Shown here: positions 7,631 to 16,006 of the stretch, one piece after another | Numbering within the stretch: the first letter of the stretch is position 1 | Layout of the letters: each line of letters opens with the position of its first letter | The notes under the pieces: model-generated | Databases searched by the model: none | Seen by the model: the letters and a program-made list of their open reading frames with translations, nothing else | Told to the model about the DNA's origin: nothing | From: a bacterium | Lineage (GTDB): Bacteria > Bacillota > Clostridia > Lachnospirales > Lachnospiraceae | Reading direction: 5' to 3' | Length of the DNA: 64,000 nt | NCBI GenBank assembly: GCA_023664305.1 | Contig: JAMPFT010000001.1 | Span: forward strand, 445,609 to 509,608 | Made by a program: the position numbers and the translations under genes

Positions 7631-9919
7631 TTACATTGTATTCACAGGATCAAAGTCAAACTGTACCGTCTCCGTTTTCAGCTGCAGAGTCCGGACTGCC
7701 TCCTCCAGGAGATCCTTCACCTCTATCAGTTTACCATATTTTGCACATTTCACATAGAATACAAATCTAAAAATATCATTAATTCTTCCGATCACAGCCG
7801 GCGCGGGACCGATGACCCGGAGCTCTTCCGCCTTGTCTCTCTTAAAAGCGCCGCCGGGGGAATGACTGCCGCCTTCTCCCCGCAGGACCTGCGCCGCCAG
7901 TTCCCCCGCGAGCTTCAAGCCCCGCTCTTCCTCCCTCGCAAAGATCTGCACCGCCAGCATATGCGCCGCGGGCGGATAACCTCCCAATTCCCTGTAGAGA
8001 AGCTCCTCGCCGTAAAAGCCCTCGTAATCCTGCCTTCCCGCATAGACCACCGCGTAATGCTCCGGCTGATACGTCTGGATCACCGCTTCCCCGGGCAGCG
8101 TTCCTCTGCCGGCTCTTCCCACCGCCTGGGTCAGAAGCTGAAAGGTTCTCTCCCCGGCGCGGTAATCGTTGGCGTTCAGGGAAAGATCCGCCGCCAGCAC
8201 TCCCACCAGCGTCACGCCCGGAAAATCATGTCCCTTCACAATCATCTGTGTGCCGATGAGCACATCCGCCTCCCGTTCGGAAAAAGCAGACAGGATCCGC
8301 TCGTAGCTGTCCTTCGTCCTGGTCGTGTCCGCATCCATCCGCAGCGTCCTGACCCCGGGAAACATCTCCTGCAGCTTTTCCTCGATCTGCTGGGTTCCCG
8401 CCTTAAAACCGCTGACATATCTGGAACCGCATTTGGGACACCGGGCAGGCATGGGCTCGCTGTAGCCGCAGTAATGGCACAACAGCCTGCCGCCCTTATG
8501 CTCCGACAGCGATACGTCGCAGTGGGGACACTTCATCACATGTCCGCAGGCCCTGCAGGAGATAAACCCGGCATAGCCCCTCCTGTTTAAGAACAGGATG
8601 CTCTGCTCGCCCTTCTGCAGTCTGTCCGCCAGCAGACTTTTCAGCTTTCTGCTGAAAACCGAACGGTTCCCCTCTCTCAGCTCCTGCCGCAAATCCACGA
8701 TATGCACCGCCGGAAGGCTTCCTCCCGTCAGTCTGTCTGTCAGGGAAAACAGCTTATACTCCCCTGTCTCCGCCCGGTAATACGCCTCCAGCGACGGCGT
8801 TGCCGACCCTAAAATGAGGCTTGCGCCGGAGAGTCTTGCCGCCTCCGCCGCCGTCTCCCTGGCGTGATACTTGGGAGAGGACTCGCTTTTATAGCTGCTC
8901 TCGTGCTCCTCGTCCATAATGATAACGCCCAGCCTGGGAAAAGGAGTAAACAACGCCGATCTGGGGCCGATAATCACGTCGATCTCACCGTTTTTCGCCC
9001 TCTCGCACTGATCGTATTTTTCTCCGGGCGACAGCATGGAATTGATCACGCTGACCCGGCCGCCGAATCTGCGGTAAAACCGAAGCAGCGTCTGATAGGT
9101 CAGCGCGATCTCCGGGATCAGCACAATCGCCTGCCTCCCGCGGCGGATCATTCCCTCGACGATCCGCATATACACCTCCGTTTTCCCGCTCCCCGTGATA
9201 CCGTGCAGAAGGTAAACGTCCGGCTTCCCCGCGTCGAAATCCGCCATCACCTCGTCCACAATGCTATGCTGCGCGGGACTCAAAACCGGGACGCCGTAAA
9301 GCGCATTCGCCGCGCCGCCGTCCTCCAGCTTTACGGGATTGCGAAATTCAGAGATGCACACCAGCCGAACCGCCCCCGCGCTCTCCAGGCTTTTTACCGT
9401 CTGCGCGGACACACCCAGCTTCCCCGTAACCCATTCGTAAGGTATGCTTTCCTGATCGATCAGCTCCTGCAGCAGCCTTGTCTTTGCAGTCTGCTTTTTT
9501 CTCCTGCTCTCGCCCAACAGGGAAATAATCTCCTCTTTTCCCATGACGCGCTGCAGGATCCGGCGCTCCCGCTTTCTCACGGACTGCTTTGCGGGCAGAA
9601 CCGTCTTCAACGCCTGAATCATGGTGGAGCCGTAGTTTTTGCGAATCCAGCCTGCCAGGGCGATCATCCTGTCCTCAACGCCCACGCCGCCCTTCACGAT
9701 TTCCCGTATCTCCTTGATCCTGGAAGGATCAATTTTACATTCCCCGCCAACGGCGATAACATATCCCTTAAGAAGCTTATTGCCGCCGCCAAAGGGCACG
9801 GAGACGCACATCCCCGTTTCCAGCACGTCCCTTAACCGTTCCGGCACACGGTACTGAAACGGCTTATCCAGTTTTTCATGAGAAATATCCACAATGATAT
9901 CCGCATAAAGTTCCGTCAC
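7631..9919 (-). CDS. priA: Primosomal replication restart helicase PriA
   Basis: DNA helicase (3' to 5') that reloads the replisome at stalled forks. The 762-residue protein has an N-terminal DNA-binding domain, Walker A GITGSGKTEVY near residue 230, DEEHESSYK near 325, and a zinc-binding insert with CRACGH, CPHC, CHYC and CPKC between about 455 and 500. The helicase C-terminal motifs include QAVGRAGR near 605. The start appears to be a GTG (GTG ACG GAA) at 9919 with GAGGAG just upstream, next to the murE stop. Length and motifs are all normal. Confidence 0.96.
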   Translation of the reverse strand: MTELYADIIVDISHEKLDKPFQYRVPERLRDVLETGMCVSVPFGGGNKLLKGYVIAVGGECKIDPSRIKEIREIVKGGVGVEDRMIALAGWIRKNYGSTMIQALKTVLPAKQSVRKRERRILQRVMGKEEIISLLGESRRKKQTAKTRLLQELIDQESIPYEWVTGKLGVSAQTVKSLESAGAVRLVCISEFRNPVKLEDGGAANALYGVPVLSPAQHSIVDEVMADFDAGKPDVYLLHGITGSGKTEVYMRIVEGMIRRGRQAIVLIPEIALTYQTLLRFYRRFGGRVSVINSMLSPGEKYDQCERAKNGEIDVIIGPRSALFTPFPRLGVIIMDEEHESSYKSESSPKYHARETAAEAARLSGASLILGSATPSLEAYYRAETGEYKLFSLTDRLTGGSLPAVHIVDLRQELREGNRSVFSRKLKSLLADRLQKGEQSILFLNRRGYAGFISCRACGHVMKCPHCDVSLSEHKGGRLLCHYCGYSEPMPARCPKCGSRYVSGFKAGTQQIEEKLQEMFPGVRTLRMDADTTRTKDSYERILSAFSEREADVLIGTQMIVKGHDFPGVTLVGVLAADLSLNANDYRAGERTFQLLTQAVGRAGRGTLPGEAVIQTYQPEHYAVVYAGRQDYEGFYGEELLYRELGGYPPAAHMLAVQIFAREEERGLKLAGELAAQVLRGEGGSHSPGGAFKRDKAEELRVIGPAPAVIGRINDIFRFVFYVKCAKYGKLIEVKDLLEEAVRTLQLKTETVQFDFDPVNTM

Positions 9920-9929
9920 TTTTTTCTCC

Positions 9930-11405
9930 TCAGATGTGCTCCAGTCCTCCGTCCAGCAGTTCCCGAATGATTACTCTCTCGTCCATCGGATACTTTTTTC
10001 CCCTGATCTCCTGATAATCCTCATGCCCTTTTCCGGCCAGGACGATAATATCGCCTTCCTCCGCATGGGAGATCACATAGGCGATCGCTTCCCTCCGGTC
10101 GCAGATTTCCACATACTGTCCTTCGGTCCGATCCATCCCTGTCTCGATATCTTCTATAATGGCCTCCGGCTCCTCAAATCTGGGGTTGTCGGAGGTGATC
10201 ACCGTCAGATCCGCCAGCCTTCCGCTGACTTCCCCCATCTCGTATCTTCGCTGTCTGGAACGGTTGCCGCCGCAGCCGAACAGACAGACCAGCCGATGGG
10301 GGCGGTATTCCCGCAGAGTGGTCAGAAGACTTTCCAGCGCCATGGCGTTATGCGCGTAGTCGATGATCAGCGTAAACTTATCCGAAACCTCCACCTTCTC
10401 GATGCGTCCCTTCACCTTTGCCTCCCGCAGGGCGCTGCAGACCGCATCGGTGTCCACCCGGAAATGGCGGCAGAGCGCAATGGCACAGAGCGCGTTGTAG
10501 ACGCTGAATCTGCCCGGCGCGGAAACCTCCGCGTCAAAATTCATCAGCCCCGCCACCCGGAAATCAACTCCGAGCCTGCCCGGCTCGTGTACCAGCTCAA
10601 GCGCCTCCGCCCGCAGCATATTGTCTTTTCCCAGCCCGTAGGTCTCCACCTCACAGGTGCAGCCTTCCAGCACCCGGGAAGTATGGACGTCGTCGCCGTT
10701 GACGATTCCCACCCTGCACTGCCGGAACAAAAGGCCCTTACATCTTAAATAATCCTCAAAGTCAGGATGTTCGTTCGGCGCGATGTGATCCGGCTCCAGG
10801 TTGGTAAAAATCCCGTAATCGAACACAAACCCCTGGGTGCGGTGCTGCTTCAGCGCCTGAGAGGATACCTCCATAACCACCGCATCCATCCCGGCCTCCG
10901 CCATCCTTGCAAAATCCTCCTGCAGGATATTGGACTCCGGCGTCGTATTGAGCGCCGGAAAAACCTCGTCTCCGATGATCGTCTCTACCGTTCCGATCAG
11001 TCCGCATCTGATCCCCGCATGCTCCAGAATCGATTTCACCAGATATGCCGTCGTAGTCTTCCCCTTTGTCCCCGTGATCCCGATCACCTTCAGTTTTTCT
11101 GCGGGATGTCCGTACCAGGCTGCGGAGATAAAGGCCATGGCATAACGGGTATCCTGCACCCGAATCACCGTCGCCTCCTTGAAAGGCGGTATCTCCACCG
11201 GTCTGGAGACCACCAGCACGCGCGCTCCCTTTTCAACCGCATCCGCGGCGTATCGGTGTCCGTCGAAATTTGCTCCCTCAATACAGAAAAAGAGCGCTCC
11301 CGGCGCAACCCTCCGGGAATCGTTTGCGATCGACAGGACGTCCGTTTCCAGACTTCCCTGTATCCGTTCATACTCCAGATTTTCCAGCAGCTCCGTCAAT
11401 TTCAT
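9930..11405 (-). CDS. murE: UDP-N-acetylmuramoyl-tripeptide synthetase MurE
   Basis: Adds the third amino acid to the peptidoglycan stem peptide in the cytoplasm. In 491 residues it shows the ATP loop GITGTKGKTTT near 107, TTPESN near 148 with substrate-binding residues, and DNPR in SDNPRFEEP near 405. DNPR is the motif linked to meso-diaminopimelate specificity, so the product is probably UDP-MurNAc-L-Ala-D-Glu-mDAP. I chose ATG at 11405 after AGGGGAG; an ATG 24 bases upstream has a weaker site. It precedes priA by about 10 bp. Other cell-wall ligase genes are not adjacent. Confidence 0.95.
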   Translation of the reverse strand: MKLTELLENLEYERIQGSLETDVLSIANDSRRVAPGALFFCIEGANFDGHRYAADAVEKGARVLVVSRPVEIPPFKEATVIRVQDTRYAMAFISAAWYGHPAEKLKVIGITGTKGKTTTAYLVKSILEHAGIRCGLIGTVETIIGDEVFPALNTTPESNILQEDFARMAEAGMDAVVMEVSSQALKQHRTQGFVFDYGIFTNLEPDHIAPNEHPDFEDYLRCKGLLFRQCRVGIVNGDDVHTSRVLEGCTCEVETYGLGKDNMLRAEALELVHEPGRLGVDFRVAGLMNFDAEVSAPGRFSVYNALCAIALCRHFRVDTDAVCSALREAKVKGRIEKVEVSDKFTLIIDYAHNAMALESLLTTLREYRPHRLVCLFGCGGNRSRQRRYEMGEVSGRLADLTVITSDNPRFEEPEAIIEDIETGMDRTEGQYVEICDRREAIAYVISHAEEGDIIVLAGKGHEDYQEIRGKKYPMDERVIIRELLDGGLEHI

Positions 11406-11486
11406 GGTGTGATCTCCCCTTTCTGTCATACAGCATATTCTATTTTACTCTATTTCGCGATTTTGTACCACTGTTTTTTTGCGCGA

Positions 11487-11514
11487 AGAAGCCCCGGCAT
11501 GCACCGGGGCTTCT
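11487..11514. terminator. Strong 11-bp perfect hairpin between secDF and murE
   Basis: AGAAGCCCCGG pairs perfectly with CCGGGGCTTCT around a six-base loop. It lies 144 bp after the secDF stop and 82 bp before the murE start. There is no proper U-tract on either strand (the minus strand continues TCGCGC, then an A-run), so termination of secDF is likely but not proven. The rest of the 11406-11657 spacer shows only AT-rich sequence near murE, which may hold its promoter. Confidence 0.55.
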
Positions 11515-11657
11515 CCACTATTTTCTTATGAGGGGGGAGATAGTGAGTTCATCAACTATCTGTAATACATAGTAACCTGAAATTGTGTCTAAAGTGTGTC
11601 TGCTTTCTAACGGAAATCTTAAAAACTGTTAAAAGATCGGAAACTGATTCTAAAAAA

Positions 11658-13922
11658 TCAATTCTTTTTCCGCGGCTTAATCTTCGTCCGGAAGAGATAC
11701 CACATGCTGCCCGCCAGACAGATCGAGGAGTAGGTTCCGCAGACGATACCGACCATCAGCGGCAGCGCAAAATCCCGGATGCTGGTGACTCCGAAGATAT
11801 ACAGCACCGCAACCATAATAAAGGTTGTCAGGGAAGTAAAGATACTTCTCGACATGGTCTGGGTGACGCTTCTGTCTACAATCTCCTCCAGCGTATCTTT
11901 GGAGGACATGGTCGCCATGTTCTCCCGGATACGGTCAAAAATTACGATGGTGGCATTGATGGAATATCCGACAATCGTCAGCATGCAGGCCACAAAGGTA
12001 TTGCTCACGGAGACTCTCGCCGCAGCGTAGAAGGCCAGCACGATCAGCACGTCGTGCAGCAGGGCGATAATACTGCTGACGCCGAAGCGCAGATCCTTAA
12101 ACCGGATCCGGATATAGATTAACATGCACAGGATTGCCACGGCCACCGCTACGATCGTATCCCGCTTCATCTCGCTGCTGATGGTGGAGCTGATCGTCTC
12201 GGAGGTAATCATCCTCTCCTCGATGCCGAAGCGCTCCCGGAACATTTCGTTCAGACTCTCTCTCTGCTCCACATTCAGGGAACTGCTCTTGAAGATGACC
12301 TCATTGGAATCCTGTACGGTCTGGATCTGCACGGCGCTTCCGGCGATCTCCTCAATATAGGGAACCACGTCCGCGTTCACCTTCTCCAGCGTCATCGACT
12401 CCTGGAACGCAACGGTGGTCTGGGTGCCGCCCTTAAACTCCAGGCTGTAATTCAAAACGTCCCCCGTCGTCGCCTTATTGACTCCCATCATCACAAATCC
12501 GGCCACGATCAGCGCGGCGGATACGCCGATAAATACCCACTTTTTGGAGAGGATACCCAGCGTCTTATGCTCCTTCCCGACTCCGTAAAGCTTCTCGCTC
12601 TTTAAGCCGATGGCGTAAAAGGCGTACAGGATATATCTGGTCACTACAAGAGAGGTGAACATGGATAACACAATGCCCAGCGCAAGGGTCTGGGCGAAGC
12701 CCTTTATGGAGCCGGGCCCTAAAAACAGCAGCACGACCGCCGCGATCAGCGTGGTGATATTTCCGTCCACAATAGCGGACAGCGCCTTGTCGAAGCCGAT
12801 CTTGATCGCATTTCTCACGGTCTTTCCCGTAGCCAGTTCCTCTCTGATACGGGCAAAAATAATCACGTTTGCGTCCACCGCCATACCGATGGAAAGGATG
12901 ATACCGGCGATACCGGGCAGCGTCAGTGTCATATCAAACCCGTTCAGCAAAAGAATCACCAGCGCGGTGTAGGCCAGCAGGCCGATGGCGGAAGCCAGAC
13001 CGGGGATCAGATACACGGCAATCATAAAGAGGATGACAATCGCCAGACCGATGGCAGCCGCCTTCAGGCTGGTCTCGATGGCGTCTACGCCCAGCTGGGC
13101 ACCCACCACCTTGGAATGCAGCTCCTCCAGCTCCAGCCGCAGTCCGCCGATCCGGATCGTGGACGCCAGACTGTCCGCCGCCTCATAGGAACCCTGATTG
13201 GAAATCTGCGCCTTGCCGTCCGTCAGAATCGCCTGTACCCTGGGCGCGCTCACAATGCTGCCGTCGTAATAGATGCCGAGGGTCTCCCCCTTGTTGTACG
13301 CATTCCTGGTGGCTTCGGCAAACTTGTCCGTCCCTTCCTCCGTCATGGTCAGATCGACGATATACTCCACATTGCCCAGCTGCTGGTCCCGGATGGAAGC
13401 GGCCCTTGCATCCGCCACGTCGGTTCCCTGCACCAGGATCGAGCCGTCCGCCAGCAGTTCGTCGATCGTTTTATTCAGCACATACACATAACCCACCGTG
13501 CCGTCGGCATTCTGCACATACTGGGAGGAGTAGTTCTGGTTTCCCTCCGAGTCCGTCTGCGCCACGAAGTACAGCGTGCCGGGTCTTCCCAGCTCCTGCA
13601 GAATGGCGTTTGCGTCGCTGACGCCGGGGATCTCGATATTGATTCTGTCGGCTCCCTCCTGATAGACGATCGCCTCGGTGCTGTAGTTGTAGACCCTCTT
13701 CTGCAGCTTTGCGATGGTGTCGCTCATATCTGTGGCGCTGGGCGTTCCCTCACCCACCACCTGATAGGTGATGCTGACGCCTCCCGCCAGATCAAGCCCC
13801 AGCTTGATATCCGAGGCGCTTCCCGTCCCTTCTGCGTCGATACCGAAGAAATCCACATAGGTGACTCCGATCAGCAGCAGAAGAACACAAAGCAGAATAA
13901 CGATTGCTCTGTTTTTTTTCAT
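11658..13922 (-). CDS. secDF: Fused preprotein translocase subunit SecDF
   Basis: Proton-driven membrane protein that helps complete Sec-dependent export. The 754-residue protein is a natural SecD-SecF fusion. The SecD half has an N-terminal helix, the conserved LGLDLAGGVSITY and a periplasmic-type head domain, then a six-helix bundle (about 285-460). The SecF half follows with its own first helix near 475 and five helices between about 610 and 745. I chose the ATG at 13922 (MKKNRAIVILLCVLLLL) with AAAGGA upstream; a further ATG 36 bases out adds a charged stretch with no support. It follows the SCIFF maturase gene on the same strand. Confidence 0.95.
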   Translation of the reverse strand: MKKNRAIVILLCVLLLLIGVTYVDFFGIDAEGTGSASDIKLGLDLAGGVSITYQVVGEGTPSATDMSDTIAKLQKRVYNYSTEAIVYQEGADRINIEIPGVSDANAILQELGRPGTLYFVAQTDSEGNQNYSSQYVQNADGTVGYVYVLNKTIDELLADGSILVQGTDVADARAASIRDQQLGNVEYIVDLTMTEEGTDKFAEATRNAYNKGETLGIYYDGSIVSAPRVQAILTDGKAQISNQGSYEAADSLASTIRIGGLRLELEELHSKVVGAQLGVDAIETSLKAAAIGLAIVILFMIAVYLIPGLASAIGLLAYTALVILLLNGFDMTLTLPGIAGIILSIGMAVDANVIIFARIREELATGKTVRNAIKIGFDKALSAIVDGNITTLIAAVVLLFLGPGSIKGFAQTLALGIVLSMFTSLVVTRYILYAFYAIGLKSEKLYGVGKEHKTLGILSKKWVFIGVSAALIVAGFVMMGVNKATTGDVLNYSLEFKGGTQTTVAFQESMTLEKVNADVVPYIEEIAGSAVQIQTVQDSNEVIFKSSSLNVEQRESLNEMFRERFGIEERMITSETISSTISSEMKRDTIVAVAVAILCMLIYIRIRFKDLRFGVSSIIALLHDVLIVLAFYAAARVSVSNTFVACMLTIVGYSINATIVIFDRIRENMATMSSKDTLEEIVDRSVTQTMSRSIFTSLTTFIMVAVLYIFGVTSIRDFALPLMVGIVCGTYSSICLAGSMWYLFRTKIKPRKKN

Positions 13923-13958
13923 TGTTCTTTCGTCCTTTCCTGTCTTTGATTCTATCAT

Positions 13959-13998
13959 CCGGCTTAATTCGTTTTGCCGGCTTTAACCGTTCGTTTTA
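13959..13998 (-). repeat. Short direct duplication of the scfB stop region
   Basis: Read on the minus strand, the scfB end AAAACGAACGGTTAAAGCCGG is followed at once by AAAACGAATTAAGCCGG. The second copy lacks a few bases but again ends in an in-frame-like Lys-Thr-Asn-stop. It is the smallest of the four tail duplications seen in the window. Confidence 0.55.
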
Positions 13999-15428
13999 TC
14001 CCGGTTCATTTTGTCCGCCCGATACTGACCCGCTTCGCTCTCCCCGTCTTCCAGCTCCGCAACCTTCAGCATAATCGCGCATTCCACTCTCTTGCGCTCA
14101 AGCTCGCAGCCCACCTCGTAGACGTCGTTGATCCTGCCGTGAAAATGATAGGAATTGGCGGCGCAGCCCCCGCTGCAGTAAAACCGCGCGAAGCATTTTC
14201 TGCACTTTTCCCTGGCGTAGACGTTACAGCATTTAAATTCATTCCGAAGATCTTCCCGGAGAATCCCCTGATCCACATTGCCCATCAAAAACTTTTCATC
14301 CCCTACAAACTGGTGGCAGGGATACAGATCCCCCCAGGGAGTCACCGCAAGATACTCCGTTCCCGAGCCGCAGCCGGAAAGTCTTTTCGCCACGCAGGGG
14401 CCGCCTTCCAGATCGATCATAAAGTGGAAAAACTGAAAACCCTTCCCCTCCCTGCGCCGCCGGATCATCTCAGACGCCAACCTGTCATACTCCTCCTTCA
14501 GCTTCGGCAGATCGGATTCCCGGATCGAATAATCGTCCGTCGGCTGCGCGACCACGGGCTCCACGGAAATCTGCTGAAATCCCAGATCCGCCAGGTGCAG
14601 GACATCCCGGGAAAAATCCAGGTTATTGCGGGTGAAGGTTCCTCTCACATAATACCGCATCTGCCCGCGGCTTTCCGCCGCCTTCAAAAACTTCGGCACG
14701 ATCAGGTCATAGCTTCCCTGCCCGCCCCGAAAAGGCCTCATCCTGTCATGAACTTCCTTCCGCCCGTCGATACTCAGCACAATGTTTGCCATCTCCCGGT
14801 TGACGAACTCCATGATCTCATCGGTAAGCAGCACGCCGTTTGTCGTCAGGGTAAAGCGGAATCTTTTGTTGTGCGGCTCCTCCAGGCTTCTGCCGTATTC
14901 CACCAGCTCTCTGACCACCTGCCAGTTCATCAGGGGTTCCCCGCCGAAAAAATCCACCTCCAGATTTACCCGGTTTCCGGAGTTCGCCACCAGAAAATCC
15001 AGCGCCTTCTTCCCTACCTCAAAGCTCATAAGGGCCCTTCTGCCGTGATACTCGCCCTCTCCCGCAAAGCAGTACCTGCAGGCCAGATTACAGTCATGGG
15101 CGATATGCAGACACAAAGCCTTTACCACGGTCTGCCGCCTCTTAAAATCAAACACCTGGTTTTCGTAGGTATCCGGAGCAAAAAGCTGACCTGCCGCCTC
15201 AAGCTCCATCACCTCTTCCACCGCCTCGCCGATCTCCTCCTCCGGACAACCGAGACCGGCCAGATTCAGCACCGCGGCTTTGATCGTCTCCACATCCCGG
15301 ATTCCCTCGTTCACCAGCGGCTCTATCACGGGAATCATCCGATAGACGATATCGTCCACCGCATGAACGGAACCGCTGTTCACATCCATCACAATATTAT
15401 AACCGTTGCTCTTATACTGATGTATCAA
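13983..15428 (-). CDS. scfB: SCIFF peptide maturase, radical SAM/SPASM thioether-forming enzyme
   Basis: Installs Cys-to-Thr thioether crosslinks in the SCIFF precursor, making a sactipeptide-like product. In 481 residues there is an N-terminal RRE-like peptide-binding region (about 1-90), the radical-SAM motif CNLACRYC near 115, and a SPASM domain. The SPASM cysteines fall between about 345 and 455 (GCGSG, YPCHQF, CCNVYAREKCRKCFARFYCSGGC in parts) and should bind two auxiliary clusters. The start is probably TTG at 15428 after AAAGGA. The SCIFF peptide gene is 84 bp upstream, with a hairpin in between. The pairing is near-universal in Clostridia, but its biological role is not settled. Confidence 0.95.
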   Translation of the reverse strand: MIHQYKSNGYNIVMDVNSGSVHAVDDIVYRMIPVIEPLVNEGIRDVETIKAAVLNLAGLGCPEEEIGEAVEEVMELEAAGQLFAPDTYENQVFDFKRRQTVVKALCLHIAHDCNLACRYCFAGEGEYHGRRALMSFEVGKKALDFLVANSGNRVNLEVDFFGGEPLMNWQVVRELVEYGRSLEEPHNKRFRFTLTTNGVLLTDEIMEFVNREMANIVLSIDGRKEVHDRMRPFRGGQGSYDLIVPKFLKAAESRGQMRYYVRGTFTRNNLDFSRDVLHLADLGFQQISVEPVVAQPTDDYSIRESDLPKLKEEYDRLASEMIRRRREGKGFQFFHFMIDLEGGPCVAKRLSGCGSGTEYLAVTPWGDLYPCHQFVGDEKFLMGNVDQGILREDLRNEFKCCNVYAREKCRKCFARFYCSGGCAANSYHFHGRINDVYEVGCELERKRVECAIMLKVAELEDGESEAGQYRADKMNRDKTNG

Positions 15429-15451
15429 AAATCTGTTTCCTTTCCGGACAC

Positions 15452-15485
15452 AGAATAAGCAGCGAACGGAATCGCTGCTTATTCT
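15452..15485 (-). promoter_or_regulatory. 14-bp perfect hairpin between the SCIFF peptide and its maturase
   Basis: AGAATAAGCAGCGA pairs perfectly with TCGCTGCTTATTCT around a six-base loop. It lies 27 bp after the scfA stop and 23 bp before the scfB start. No U-tract follows, so it looks more like a stabilising or attenuating structure that keeps the peptide message more abundant than the enzyme message than like a full terminator. Confidence 0.65.
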
Positions 15486-15512
15486 AGTCGCTTCTGGCTT
15501 TTGTAATATGTT

Positions 15513-15656
15513 CTACTTAATCTTCTCGCAGCTCTGATTTCCCACGGTGCAGGACGTCTTGCATGCGGACTGACAGGATGTCTGGCACTCGCCGCAGCCG
15601 CCCTTCTTTACGGACTCCTTCAGATCTCTGGTCGTCAGTGTCTTAATGTGTTTCAT
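15513..15656 (-). CDS. scfA: SCIFF ribosomal peptide precursor (six cysteines in forty-five residues)
   Basis: Precursor of the thioether-bridged SCIFF peptide. The 47-residue product starts MKHIKTLTTRDLKESVKKGG and contains exactly six cysteines at 21, 24, 28, 32, 36 and 43, in the order CGEC, TSC, SAC, TSC, QSC. The leader part is lysine-rich and binds the maturase; the threonine between the later cysteines is the usual crosslink acceptor. GGAGG lies nine bases before the ATG, and a good promoter is upstream. The gene is too short for routine gene calling, yet it matches the family closely in length and cysteine spacing. Confidence 0.95.
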   Translation of the reverse strand: MKHIKTLTTRDLKESVKKGGCGECQTSCQSACKTSCTVGNQSCEKIK

Positions 15657-15695
15657 TTGATACAGCCTCCTTATGTTTGCCGTTGCACTTTGTAC

Positions 15696-15723
15696 ATTAT
15701 AGCATATAATTCCCTTTTGTAAA
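15696..15723 (-). promoter_or_regulatory. Sigma-A promoter of the SCIFF operon
   Basis: On the minus strand: TTTACA, 16-bp spacer, TGCTATAAT, that is a perfect -10 with an extended TG. It lies 40 bp before the scfA start. Confidence 0.75.
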
Positions 15724-15749
15724 ATACTTTTTTATAAATTTCCGGTTCC

Positions 15750-16006
15750 GGCCGGACACGGTTCTTCGGCGGACACGTTTGCACTCGGGTCGGCACGCAG
15801 CGGACGCTAAGCTCGAAAGAACCTCGCCAAGCGCCGGCGTGCCTTTACGGTCCGCCGAAGAACCGTGTCCGGCCAATGCGTCACTTCGTGTCGGCTCGCA
15901 TCAAACGCTACGCTCGAAAGAACCTCGCCAAGCGCCGGCGTGCCTTTACGGTCCGTCGAAGAACCGTGTCCGGCCAATGCGTCACTTCGCGTCGGCTCGC
16001 AGTATT
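15750..16006. repeat. 101-bp tandem repeat, about 2.6 copies, containing an inverted arm
   Basis: The 101-bp unit is marked by GAAAGAACCTCGCCAAGCGC starting at 15815 and 15916. A partial third copy runs up to the stop of the LRR gene. The segment GGCCGGACACGGTTCTTCGG near 15750 is the inverse of GTCCGCCGAAGAACCGTGTC near 15852, and recurs once more near 15953. The repeat fills most of the 350 bp between scfA and the LRR gene; nothing else was seen there except the scfA promoter. Short frames inside it look like by-products of the repeat. Confidence 0.85.

Noticed and set aside
15750-16006. Possible CRISPR or IS remnant in the 101-bp repeat
   Set aside because: No spacers, no transposase frame and no clear terminal repeats; kept as a plain tandem repeat.
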